NCBI GenBank assembly: GCA_031275595.1
Contig: JAISOO010000119.1
Coordinates: forward strand, 1 to 37,873
DNA from: Spirochaetaceae bacterium
Lineage (GTDB): Bacteria; Spirochaetota; Spirochaetia; Treponematales; Breznakiellaceae
Direction of reading: 5' to 3'
Length of the DNA stretch: 37,873 nt
The number at the start of each line of letters is the position of its first letter. Position 1 is the stretch's first letter. Position numbers and translations under genes: made by a program. Under the pieces are notes generated by a model. It searched no databases. It saw only the letters and a program-made list of their open reading frames with translations, and was not told where the DNA came from. Positions 7,682 through 15,234 of the stretch are shown here, one piece after another.

Positions 7682-8845
7682 ATGGATAAGAGGATCTATG
7701 CGGACAACTCCGCCACCACTCCGGTTTCGGCGGCAGCCCTGGAAGCCATGCTGCCCTATTTTACCCGTGCCTTTGGGAACCCTTCCGCGACCTATAGCTA
7801 CGGACGGGAGGCGAAAAAAGCCCTGGAGGAATCCCGCCGCACCGTTGCCCGGGCCCTGGGGGCGCAAAACAACGAAATTTTTTTTACCTCCGGGGGGACC
7901 GAGGCCGACAACTGGGCCATCCGCGGCGCCTGTAAACTCAATGAAAAAAAAGGCCGGCACATCATTTCCACCCAAATTGAGCATAGCGCGGTCCTCCGTA
8001 CCCTGGAGCTGCTCAAGGACCAGGGCTGGGAGGCCACCCTCCTGAAGCCGGATCCCCGGGGGCGGATCACGGCGGAACAGCTTCGGGAGGCCCTGCGGGA
8101 GGACACGGTATTGGTCAGTATCATGGCCGCCAACAACGTGGCGGGGACCCTGCTTCCCATCCGGGAGCTCTGCGCCGCGGCCCACCAGGGCAAGGCCCTT
8201 TTCCATACCGATGCGGTCCAGGCCGCAGGTCATATTCCCCTGGATGTCCGGGACTCCGGGGTAGATCTCCTCTCGATCTCGGCCCATAAATTCCGCGGTC
8301 CCAAGGGGGTGGGGGCCCTTTTTGCCCGGCTTCCCCTGATCCTCCCTCCGCTTATCACCGGCGGCGGCCAGGAAAAGGGGAGGCGGTCGGGTACCGAAAA
8401 CGTAAGCGCCGTCGCGGGCATGGCCGCGGCCCTGGAAGAGGCGGTCCAAAACCTGGAGGAACACGGACGGCGGGTTTCCGCCCTCCGGGATCGGCTTGTT
8501 TTGGAAATAACCAAGATCCCCGGGGCCCAGCTTACGGGGGATCCGGTGAACCGTCTGCCGGGGCTGGCTTCCTTTGTATTTGAAAATCTTGAGGGGCAGG
8601 AACTCGTCATGGCCCTGGATCGGCAGGGGATCTGCGCCAGTTCCGGTTCCGCCTGTTCCGCGGGCGCCGCGGACGCCCCCCATGTACTCGTGGCCATGGG
8701 GTATGCCCCCGGCCTTGCCCGGGGGGCCCTGCGGCTCTCCCTCGGCCCCGGCAACACCGACGCCGATGTGGATGCCATCCTCGCGGTTCTGCCCGGGGCG
8801 GTGGAACAGGCCCGGGCAAAAAAGCCGCTGAGCGGCGGAAGATGA
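7682..8845 (+). CDS. Cysteine desulfurase, NifS/IscS family
   Basis: This PLP enzyme removes sulfur from cysteine for Fe-S clusters and thiolated cofactors. In the 387-residue product the PLP lysine is Lys203 in SAHKFRGPKG, His101 (IEHSAV) and Asp177 (HTDAVQ) are the expected cofactor contacts, and the persulfide cysteine is Cys325 in SSGSACSAG. The ATG at 7682 is preceded by AGGGGG at good spacing and starts the protein in the family's typical place (MDKRIYADNSATTP); upstream in-frame codons run into the divergent exporter gene. No iscU or nifU scaffold follows; the next gene is rdgB. It could serve either Fe-S assembly or tRNA thiolation. Confidence 0.92.
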   Translation: MDKRIYADNSATTPVSAAALEAMLPYFTRAFGNPSATYSYGREAKKALEESRRTVARALGAQNNEIFFTSGGTEADNWAIRGACKLNEKKGRHIISTQIEHSAVLRTLELLKDQGWEATLLKPDPRGRITAEQLREALREDTVLVSIMAANNVAGTLLPIRELCAAAHQGKALFHTDAVQAAGHIPLDVRDSGVDLLSISAHKFRGPKGVGALFARLPLILPPLITGGGQEKGRRSGTENVSAVAGMAAALEEAVQNLEEHGRRVSALRDRLVLEITKIPGAQLTGDPVNRLPGLASFVFENLEGQELVMALDRQGICASSGSACSAGAADAPHVLVAMGYAPGLARGALRLSLGPGNTDADVDAILAVLPGAVEQARAKKPLSGGR

Positions 8846-8980
8846 GGCCCCTGTCTCCCCTGGGCGGTCCTGATTTATCCCGGCCGTGTGTAATTGCCGC
8901 CTAATGCCGGTCTTGCGGACCAGGCGGAGGGATGGTATACCTATCGTGGTAAAGGAACCTTCTAATCGGTACGGAAATAT

Positions 8981-9577
8981 ATGAACCTTTGGTTTGCCAC
9001 CGGAAATCCCCATAAGCGGGAAGAACTTGCGGCCATTTTGCAAGGCCACCGGATACAAATACCCTCCCAGGGGGGACTCCCCTTTGGACCTGAAGAAACG
9101 GGGGCTACCTTCCTCGAAAATGCCCTGATCAAGGCCCGGACCCTGTACCGGCTGGTTTTAGCCCCGGTCATTGCCGATGATTCGGGACTTTGCGTGGATG
9201 CTCTGGGGGGAAGGCCGGGGATCTTCTCCGCCCGGTACGGCAGTGAAGGGGGGAAAAACCTCGATGCCGGGGAACGGAACGCCCTGCTCCTGCGGGAGTT
9301 GGAATCGAGTTCCCGCCGGAGCGCCCGGTTTATATGCGCCATGGTACTGCTTTTGCATGAAGACCGGTTTTTCGCGGTCCAGGAAACCCTGGAAGGGGAA
9401 ATTATCCGGGAAGGCCGGGGTTCCGGCGGTTTCGGGTATGATCCTATCCTCTATCTCCCCGGCAGAGGCTGTACCGTGGCGGAACTAAGGGAAGAAGAAA
9501 AGAACCGGATAAGCCACCGGGGAAAGGCGGGACGGGTCATAGGGGAGATCCTTGCCGCTATACCGGACGGCCTATAA
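8981..9577 (+). CDS. rdgB: RdgB/HAM1 non-canonical purine NTP pyrophosphatase
   Basis: The enzyme hydrolyses dITP, XTP and related deaminated purine triphosphates to monophosphates, keeping them out of DNA and RNA. The 198-residue product has the family start MNLWFATGNPHKREEL (the TGNxxK substrate loop), the catalytic region IADDSGLCVDALGGRPGIFSARYG, a GGFGYDPIL loop and a C-terminal SHRGKA. These are the standard HAM1 signatures and the length is normal. The 135-base gap to the desulfurase gene contains no clear terminator, so the two may be co-transcribed. The ribosome binding site before ATG 8981 is weak. Confidence 0.94.
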   Translation: MNLWFATGNPHKREELAAILQGHRIQIPSQGGLPFGPEETGATFLENALIKARTLYRLVLAPVIADDSGLCVDALGGRPGIFSARYGSEGGKNLDAGERNALLLRELESSSRRSARFICAMVLLLHEDRFFAVQETLEGEIIREGRGSGGFGYDPILYLPGRGCTVAELREEEKNRISHRGKAGRVIGEILAAIPDGL

Positions 9578-9642
9578 AAAAATATGAAAAATAAGATTGT
9601 CCTATCGGCCCTAAAATGGTACGTTTAAACCAGGAAAGGTTC

Positions 9643-9729
9643 ATGAATATCAAAAATGCTTTAACGCAAATTTCCGAAGGTTTCAACTCCCGGGAGGAAA
9701 AGCCCGACCGCGTCAAGGGCCGGATCTGA
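9643..9729 (+). CDS. 28-codon leader ORF overlapping the metallophosphoesterase start
   Basis: ATG 9643 follows a good Shine-Dalgarno (AGGAAAGG at 9632-9639) and opens 28 codons, beginning MNIKNALTQISEGFN and ending with a charged tail, closed by TGA 9727-9729. Its last base is the first base of the metallophosphoesterase ATG (TGATG), so ribosomes finishing the leader could restart on the next gene. The main gene itself has only a modest AAGGG upstream. The peptide has no recognisable motif. It may be a true small protein, a translational coupler, or chance. Confidence 0.45.
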   Translation: MNIKNALTQISEGFNSREEKPDRVKGRI

Positions 9730-10823
9730 TGGCTTCTTCATTTTTTCAGGAAATGCTGAGTCCCATGTTTAATCCCCGGGCGGTATTGGATATTTCCGGT
9801 GGGGGCAAGGTTCTGGTGATCAGTGATTTTCATATGGGAAGCGGCCGGGGGGATGATCTGGCCCGCAACAGCGCCCTGCTTATGGAAATGCTGGAAGGTT
9901 ACTACCTGGCCAATGGCTGGTACTTGGTACTAAACGGCGATATAGAAGAACTTCAGCGGTATTCCCTGGAGGCCATAAAAACCCGGTGGACCCCCTTGTA
10001 CCACATCCTGGATCGGTTTGCCGCCGAGGGCAGGCTCTATAAAATCGTTGGTAACCACGATGAGGAGCTGATCTTTGAAAAGAATTATCCCTATCCCCTT
10101 TTTCCGGTGGTACGGATTGAATCGGGGATTATTCCCCTTTATGTGTACCACGGTCATCAATCTTCCAAGGTCTACACGGATTATAATTACCTGATCCGGG
10201 CGGCGCTCCGGTATTTTTTTAAGCCCATCGGGATCCGGAATATTTCAAATGCCCGCAGCCCGCATCGCCGTTTTTATGTGGAAAAGCACGCCTATAATTT
10301 TTCCCTGAAAAACCACTGTATTTCCATTATCGGCCATACCCACCGTCCCCTTTTTGAATCCCTCGGACGGTTTGATTACATTAAATTCGAAATAGAGCGG
10401 CTCTGCCGGGATTACCCCTCATCGGTTGGTACAAACCGGGAGCGGATCGCCGCCGAGGTGGATGCCCTCAGGGTTGAGTTGGGTAAACTCCAGCGTTCGG
10501 AACGAAGAAATGTACTCCGCCAGAGCCTTTACGGCGATCTATATCCCGTCCCCTGCCTTTTTAATTCCGGATGCGCCATCGGCAAGGGGATCAACGCCAT
10601 TGAACTGGACCGGGACCAGATCGCCTTAGTATACTGGTTTACCGAAGGGGAGGGAAAGAAATTCATCAACCGGGGCTGGTATAAGGTCGAAATACATAAG
10701 GGAACCAAATTCCGCCGTTCCATCCTCAACCAGGACCGGCTTGAATATGTTAAAGCCCGGATAGAACTTCTGGGGAAACAGGATCCTGAAAGAAAAGAAG
10801 ATGTGGTTCCTGTGACCCTTTAA
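9729..10823 (+). CDS. Calcineurin-like metallophosphoesterase, first large gene of the flbB operon
   Basis: The 364-residue protein has the full two-metal site of the calcineurin-like fold: DFH (Asp33, His35), GD at 70-71, GNHD at 108-111, HGH at 141-143 and GHTH at 202-205. Such enzymes cleave phosphomonoesters, phosphodiesters or pyrophosphate bonds. The spacing of GNHDEE and GHTHRP recalls the LpxH and UDP-diacylglucosamine hydrolase branch, but treponemes generally lack lipid A and the substrate is unknown. A C-terminal extension of about 150 residues (helical stretch near 215-260) goes beyond the core. flbB starts 16 bases downstream, so the phosphoesterase is expected to be made with the flagellar genes, which is an unusual partner. 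Confidence 0.85.
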   Translation: MASSFFQEMLSPMFNPRAVLDISGGGKVLVISDFHMGSGRGDDLARNSALLMEMLEGYYLANGWYLVLNGDIEELQRYSLEAIKTRWTPLYHILDRFAAEGRLYKIVGNHDEELIFEKNYPYPLFPVVRIESGIIPLYVYHGHQSSKVYTDYNYLIRAALRYFFKPIGIRNISNARSPHRRFYVEKHAYNFSLKNHCISIIGHTHRPLFESLGRFDYIKFEIERLCRDYPSSVGTNRERIAAEVDALRVELGKLQRSERRNVLRQSLYGDLYPVPCLFNSGCAIGKGINAIELDRDQIALVYWFTEGEGKKFINRGWYKVEIHKGTKFRRSILNQDRLEYVKARIELLGKQDPERKEDVVPVTL

Positions 10824-10839
10824 GATAAGGAGATAAAAA

Positions 10840-11463
10840 ATGGCCGGATACGGACTACGTATTTTGGGCAGGGTAATCGTACTTTTGATTCTCATTGCCG
10901 CTTTAGCCGGGGGCGGTCTGGTATGGTTCGACTATCTCAATATTATTGACGCCAAGGCCGTGTTAGCCCCTTTCTACCGGCTTGTCGGCCTGGAACCCCG
11001 CTCCCAGGATGAGGAAGATGAGTTCCTCTCCCTGGACGCGGAACGGCTGGCGGTTCGGCTTGAGGCCCAGGAACTGCGGAGCCTGGAACTGGATCAACGG
11101 GAAATGGAACTTATCACCCGCCAGGGGGAGATTCAGCAGATGGCCGAGGAATTGGAGGAACGGCAGAAAGCGCTGGATGAACGGGAAAATTCCATCAATG
11201 CCCAGACACAAGACGCCGAAAATAAACAAAAGAACGTCGAGCAATACGCCCGGTATTTGAATGGTATGCCCCCGGAGCGAGCGGTGGGTATTATTACCGC
11301 GATGAACGATCAGGACGCTATCGACGTACTCCGGATGACCGAAACGATAGCTCAGGCGGAGGGAACTACCTCTATCGTCGCTTACTGGCTTTCCCTGATG
11401 CCCCCGGAACGGGCGGCGGAACTCCAGCGCAAGATGACGGGGAGACCTTCCGGTTTTAACTGA
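10840..11463 (+). CDS. flbB: FlbB, periplasmic flagellar collar protein
   Basis: In spirochaetes FlbB sits at the base of the periplasmic collar around the flagellar motor and organises other collar proteins and stators. This 207-residue protein has an N-terminal membrane anchor (about residues 8-30), a long charged coiled coil (about 60-135) and a C-terminal MgtE-N-like bundle with the repeated phrase MPPERA near 145 and 187. It is followed by fliK and flgD, the same order as flbB in Borrelia burgdorferi. The start ATG 10840 has AAGGAG upstream. Assignment rests on architecture plus gene order. Confidence 0.85.
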   Translation: MAGYGLRILGRVIVLLILIAALAGGGLVWFDYLNIIDAKAVLAPFYRLVGLEPRSQDEEDEFLSLDAERLAVRLEAQELRSLELDQREMELITRQGEIQQMAEELEERQKALDERENSINAQTQDAENKQKNVEQYARYLNGMPPERAVGIITAMNDQDAIDVLRMTETIAQAEGTTSIVAYWLSLMPPERAAELQRKMTGRPSGFN

Positions 11464-11523
11464 GTAACCCCGGTCCGCGGCTCCCAGAGCCTCCGGAATG
11501 TTTTATCAAGAGGAGGCCGGGCG

Positions 11524-12942
11524 GTGATGCAAGTATCCCCCCAAATCAATTCCGAAAGTCCCCAGGAGGCCCAGGACCAGCGGTTTCTGGCCATATCCAA
11601 GGATAAGCTTGGGGTGTTTTCCAAGCTCCTTGCGGGACTGCTCCGTAATTCAAACCATCCACCGGGGGCCGATCAAATCGCGGACCCGGTGGGTCATTCG
11701 CAAATCCCGGATGAATTTTCCCCGGCAGAGGGGAAATCCGCTTCACTAAAAAAAACCAATCCCCGATGGGTAAAATCTTCCCTTCTTTCCCGGGAGGATG
11801 AAAAAATCCGGAAAAAAGAAAAACCGGACCTTTCTGCCCAAGAAGCCCTCTCCGGCAAAGAGACCCGTCGAATCTCCCCGGATCAAACCGGAGAAGGGCA
11901 GGACCTGTCGGTGGAAGATGCCGCCCTCCGGTGTTTTCCCGAGAAGGAGCCGGAGGAATTCCCCCTCCAAACAATAGGTTTGGAGAATTCCCCGGAATCA
12001 TGTTCCGGGGAATTCTCGGCGGAAAATCAGGCCCTTTCCGGAGAATTACCTCCGCCGGTTCCACAAGACGGGGTAAACCCCGCCGGGATGTATGAAGAAG
12101 ACCGGGTCCGAAAAACCGGTGAGGACCGGGCTTCCCGGACCCTGACGGATCCATCCCGGCGGCTTACCCAGGAGGCAGAGTCCGCCGTGGTCCGTCTTAC
12201 CCAGACTCCGGGGAAGGCTCCCGGGGACGCGGAAAAAAACGGACCCGTCAGTTCCCGGCGAAATGATTCCGGCCCCCGGGATAAACGCCGGCAGCGGCTT
12301 GAAGTGGAAGTCCGGGACCTCCGAACGGGACAAGCCCCGGAAGTTACCATAAACCGCGGCCCCGCCGTTGTCGCCGAGGCTTCCGGGGGAATTCGGGAAG
12401 TGGAGCTCCGGTTGGAACTCCCCGGGGGAGGCCGGAATTCCGGGGAGAGCCTTTCCGCCGGGACAGGTACCCCGGCCCGGGCCTTTGAGGAGATGCTTGC
12501 AGGAGAACTCCGGGGCGGGCTGGGGGACGATATTGTACGGCAGGCTTCGATCATCCTCAAGGATGGGGGAGCGGGACTCATCCGGCTTACCCTTAAACCG
12601 GAATCTTTGGGAAATGTAAAGATACGCCTGGAAATGGCCGAAAACAAGATAGCGGGGCGGATTATCGTGGAAAGTAACGAAGCCCTGCGGGCTTTTGAAA
12701 GGGAAATGCAGTCCCTGGAGCAGGCCTTTAAAGATTCGGGATTTAACGGGGCCAGCATTGAGATGTCGGTCAGTTCCGATAACGGAGGGAATCAAGGAAG
12801 CCGCCAAGGGAAGGGAGAGGATGCGGGCCCCTTCTTTTCCGAGCGCCTTCACCTGGCGGCGTCCGGTTATGAATCCACCGGGGATCTTTTGGCGCTAACC
12901 GGGGATCCATCGGCCTTACGGCCGGTAAATATGCTGGTATAA
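11524..12942 (+). CDS. fliK: FliK, flagellar hook-length control protein
   Basis: FliK measures hook length and tells FlhB to switch export from hook to filament substrates. The 472-residue product has a long, low-complexity, charged and Pro/Ser-rich N-terminal part and a compact C-terminal Flg_hook domain (about 340-425) with LIRLTLKPESLGNVKIRLEM and ALRAFEREMQSLEQAF. It occupies the place of tap1 in T. pallidum, directly before flgD. Start choice is ambiguous: GTG 11524 and ATG 11527 are adjacent in frame, and AGGAGG is 7 bases from the former and 10 from the latter. The difference is one residue. The N-terminal part shows no known motif, as is usual for this fast-changing protein. Confidence 0.9.
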   Translation: MMQVSPQINSESPQEAQDQRFLAISKDKLGVFSKLLAGLLRNSNHPPGADQIADPVGHSQIPDEFSPAEGKSASLKKTNPRWVKSSLLSREDEKIRKKEKPDLSAQEALSGKETRRISPDQTGEGQDLSVEDAALRCFPEKEPEEFPLQTIGLENSPESCSGEFSAENQALSGELPPPVPQDGVNPAGMYEEDRVRKTGEDRASRTLTDPSRRLTQEAESAVVRLTQTPGKAPGDAEKNGPVSSRRNDSGPRDKRRQRLEVEVRDLRTGQAPEVTINRGPAVVAEASGGIREVELRLELPGGGRNSGESLSAGTGTPARAFEEMLAGELRGGLGDDIVRQASIILKDGGAGLIRLTLKPESLGNVKIRLEMAENKIAGRIIVESNEALRAFEREMQSLEQAFKDSGFNGASIEMSVSSDNGGNQGSRQGKGEDAGPFFSERLHLAASGYESTGDLLALTGDPSALRPVNMLV

Positions 12943-12964
12943 CGGGTATTTGAGGAGTTAAAGT

Positions 12965-13405
12965 ATGAGTGAGCTTCGGTTGGAGATGAACCCCCAAGAA
13001 CGGGCAGCCCGGGCCATGGAAGTGGATCGGATCAATAAACAATTATTTAACGGTAAAACTCCGGTAAAGGATCTGGGCAAGGATGAATTTTTAACCCTCC
13101 TCCTGACGCAGCTATCCCATCAGGATCCGACCGCTCCCATGGAAGACCGGGAATTTATTTCACAGATGGCCCAGCTTAACACCCTGCAGCAAATGACCAG
13201 TATGGCCAATGATTTTAACCGCTTGGCGGAACTCTTTACCAGCAGCGAAGCCGCTTCTTCCCTGGGAAAATCGGTGGAACTCAACCAAGGGGATAAGGTC
13301 ATCCAGGGTACGGTTAAGGCGGTTAGCCGGGGCGGAAAACCTGAGGTTTTGGTCAACGGGACCTATTATCAGTGGGATCAGGTAACCAAGGTATTTGAGG
13401 AATAA
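12965..13405 (+). CDS. flgD: FlgD, hook-capping protein
   Basis: FlgD forms the scaffold that lets FlgE subunits assemble at the growing hook tip and then leaves. The 146-residue product contains the conserved FlgD N-terminal region, including LGKDEFLTLLLTQLSHQDPTAPMEDREFISQMAQ, then a short C-terminal part with SLGKSVEL and VLVNGTYYQWDQV. It is shorter than enterobacterial FlgD (about 230 residues) because the C-terminal Ig-like/tudor insert is minimal, as in other spirochaetes. A GAGGAG sequence precedes ATG 12965. It lies 22 bases after fliK and is separated from flgE by a hairpin-bearing spacer. Confidence 0.93.
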   Translation: MSELRLEMNPQERAARAMEVDRINKQLFNGKTPVKDLGKDEFLTLLLTQLSHQDPTAPMEDREFISQMAQLNTLQQMTSMANDFNRLAELFTSSEAASSLGKSVELNQGDKVIQGTVKAVSRGGKPEVLVNGTYYQWDQVTKVFEE

Positions 13406-13410
13406 CCGGA

Positions 13411-13441
13411 ACTTGTTCCAAAACCCGATTGGGTTTTGGGA
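13411..13441. repeat. Perfect hairpin and repeat copy just after flgD
   Basis: CCAAAACCC at 13418-13426 and GGGTTTTGG at 13431-13439 form a perfect 9-bp stem with the tetraloop GATT, extendable by a G-T and a T-A pair. On the minus strand the unit reads as the same repeat found at 185-213. It lies 12 bases after the flgD stop inside the operon. Without a T-run it is more likely an RNA processing or stability element, or a mobile palindrome, than a terminator. Confidence 0.6.
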
Positions 13442-13497
13442 TTAACGACGGAAAAGCGGCTAAAAGCCCGTTTTTCCCTTGAAATTCAAGATAGCAT

Positions 13498-13520
13498 TCC
13501 CAAAAACTGAAATTTTGGGA
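13498..13520 (+). promoter_or_regulatory. Second hairpin, immediately before the flgE ribosome binding site
   Basis: TCCCAAAA at 13498-13505 pairs with TTTTGGGA at 13513-13520 around a 7-base loop. The flgE Shine-Dalgarno AAGGAGA starts at 13530, ten bases after the stem, so the site itself stays free. Hairpins here could protect the flgE message from exonucleases and raise hook protein output relative to flgD. That is inference. Confidence 0.45.
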
Positions 13521-13543
13521 GTGTATCTTAAGGAGAATCTATT

Positions 13544-14950
13544 ATGATGCGATCGTTGTTTTCAGGCGTTTCAGGACTGCAGAACCATCAAACCAGGATG
13601 GATGTGGTTGGTAATAATATCGCCAATGTCAATACCACCGGCTTTAAGCGGAACCGGGTTAATTTTCAGGATATGATCTATCAGCAGTTGCAGGGGGCTT
13701 CCCGGCCCACCGAAGACCTGGGGGGGGTCAATCCCCGGGAAGTGGGCCTGGGGATGTCCATCGCCTCCATTGATACCATCCATATTCAAGGATCTCTCCA
13801 GACCACCGGGGTCCCGACCGACCTGGCCATCAATGGAACGGGATTTTTTGTTCTTAAAGAGGGGGATAGGTCCTATTTTAGCCGGGCGGGGAATTTCAGC
13901 CTGGACGAGCAGGGGCTTCTGGTGAATCCCGCCAATGGGATGCGGGTCCAGGGTTGGATGGCCCAGAATGTGGACGGCACCCAGTTTATCGATGTCTCCC
14001 GGGATGTGGAAGATCTGATCATCCCTGTGGGGGCAAAGGACGCCGCCAGGGCGACTACCAATGTCAATTTTGCCTGTAACCTGGACAAACGGACCATTGA
14101 GATCCCCGAGAATCCCACCCAACTGCAGGTCCGGGAGGGAAGCTGGAACGAGCAGATAAAGATTGTTGATACCTTCGGCGATGCCCACACCCTGCAATTG
14201 GTGTTTACCCGGGTTCCGGGGGTCAACAACAGCTGGAATGCCGTGGTGACGGTGGACCCCGAAAATCCGGTGGCTACCAATGCGGCGGTAGGCCTGGGGG
14301 AGGAAGCCCCTCCTGCGGGAGGGCCCAATACCTTTACGGTCAACTTCTCAAACCTGGGAACCATCCTCAACGCCGTGGATGGGGAGGGGAACCTCTCGGG
14401 AACGGATCCGGGGACCCCGGTGATCATGAACGTGGCCTACGATGTCCAGAGCGCTACCCCCGGGGATGACGGCGCCCTGGTACGGCAGGAATTCACCCTG
14501 AACCTGGGGACTGTGGGGGGATTAATCAACTCTATTACCCAATATGCCGAGGCCAGTTCTTCTAAAATGACCGAACAGGACGGGAATACCATGGGCTATC
14601 TTGAAAATTTCACCATCGACCAGAGCGGGGTTATTACGGGAATTTTCTCCAATGGTACCAACCGGGCCTTGGGACAGATCGCCTTGGCCAGCTTTTCCAA
14701 TCAGGGAGGGCTGGAAAAAGCGGGAAATAACAATTTTTTGGTATCCAATAACTCCGGTACCGCTAATATCGGCCCTTCGGGGATCGCGGGAAAAGGTAAA
14801 ATTATAGCCGGAACCCTGGAAATGTCCAATGTGGACCTCTCCGAACAGTTTGTGGATATGATCGTGACCCAGCGGGGATTCCAGGCAAATTCCCGGACCA
14901 TTCAGACTGCGGATCAGTTATTGCAGGAAGTGTTAACCCTGAAGAGATAG
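13544..14950 (+). CDS. flgE: FlgE, flagellar hook protein with lysinoalanine cross-link residues
   Basis: FlgE polymerises into the hook joining motor and filament in the periplasm. The 468-residue product starts [16 protein letters not shown] with the rod/hook N-terminal helix, including [13 protein letters not shown], and ends with the matching C-terminal helix ([27 protein letters not shown] in outline). Lys165 and Cys178 are present with the exact 13-residue spacing and numbering reported for Treponema denticola FlgE, where they form a self-catalysed lysinoalanine bond between neighbouring subunits. A good AAGGAGA at 13530-13536 precedes the start. A second Met follows at once, so the start could be one codon later. 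Confidence 0.96.
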   Translation: MMRSLFSGVSGLQNHQTRMDVVGNNIANVNTTGFKRNRVNFQDMIYQQLQGASRPTEDLGGVNPREVGLGMSIASIDTIHIQGSLQTTGVPTDLAINGTGFFVLKEGDRSYFSRAGNFSLDEQGLLVNPANGMRVQGWMAQNVDGTQFIDVSRDVEDLIIPVGAKDAARATTNVNFACNLDKRTIEIPENPTQLQVREGSWNEQIKIVDTFGDAHTLQLVFTRVPGVNNSWNAVVTVDPENPVATNAAVGLGEEAPPAGGPNTFTVNFSNLGTILNAVDGEGNLSGTDPGTPVIMNVAYDVQSATPGDDGALVRQEFTLNLGTVGGLINSITQYAEASSSKMTEQDGNTMGYLENFTIDQSGVITGIFSNGTNRALGQIALASFSNQGGLEKAGNNNFLVSNNSGTANIGPSGIAGKGKIIAGTLEMSNVDLSEQFVDMIVTQRGFQANSRTIQTADQLLQEVLTLKR

Positions 14951-14980
14951 GAGGCGGTAGTGGGGGGCAGGCGGTGAAAT

Positions 14981-14998
14981 AGGGAGGTTTTCCTCCTT
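14981..14998 (+). promoter_or_regulatory. Hairpin in the flgE-flbD spacer
   Basis: GGAGG at 14983-14987 pairs with CCTCC at 14992-14996 across a TTTT loop, extendable by one wobble and one A-T pair, then TTTCTTA follows. It sits 30 bases after the flgE stop and could act as a weak attenuator lowering transcription into flbD-motA-motB. flbD has no Shine-Dalgarno after this hairpin. Confidence 0.4.
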
Positions 14999-15031
14999 TC
15001 TTACTCCCCGTCCCTTATTCTTCACTAAAAA

Positions 15032-15229
15032 ATGATAAAAGTAACCCGGCTTGATGGAAAAGAATATTTTATAAATCCTCATCAAATCGAATCAATCGAA
15101 GTCCATCCCGATACGACCCTGCTCATGTTGTCGGGTAAGCATGTTATAGTACGTGAACAGGTTTCCGAGGTTCTTGAAAGCATTATCGCGTACCGCCGGC
15201 AAATCGGCGCTTTTAAGAATGAGGAGTAG
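15032..15229 (+). CDS. flbD: FlbD, small flagellar protein
   Basis: This 65-residue protein matches the FlbD family (COG1582), with the start MIKVTRLDGKEYFINPHQIE and the motif HPDTTLLMLSGKHVIVRE. It is always found next to hook and stator genes in spirochaetes and many Firmicutes, but its exact role is not settled. It lies between flgE and motA, as in T. pallidum and Borrelia. No Shine-Dalgarno is visible before ATG 15032 (the upstream bases are AT-rich pyrimidines), so expression may depend on coupling to upstream translation or on weak initiation. motA follows 5 bases after its stop. Confidence 0.9.
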   Translation: MIKVTRLDGKEYFINPHQIESIEVHPDTTLLMLSGKHVIVREQVSEVLESIIAYRRQIGAFKNEE

Positions 15230-15234
15230 TAAAA

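Noticed and set aside
8895..8935. CCGCCT/AGGCGG hairpin before rdgB as a terminator
   Set aside because: The stem has only 6 pairs with a long loop and no T-run, so it cannot be supported.
7634..9058. Long minus-strand open frame of 474 codons across cysteine desulfurase and rdgB
   Set aside because: It is antisense to two genes with full catalytic motifs, and its translation is low-complexity.
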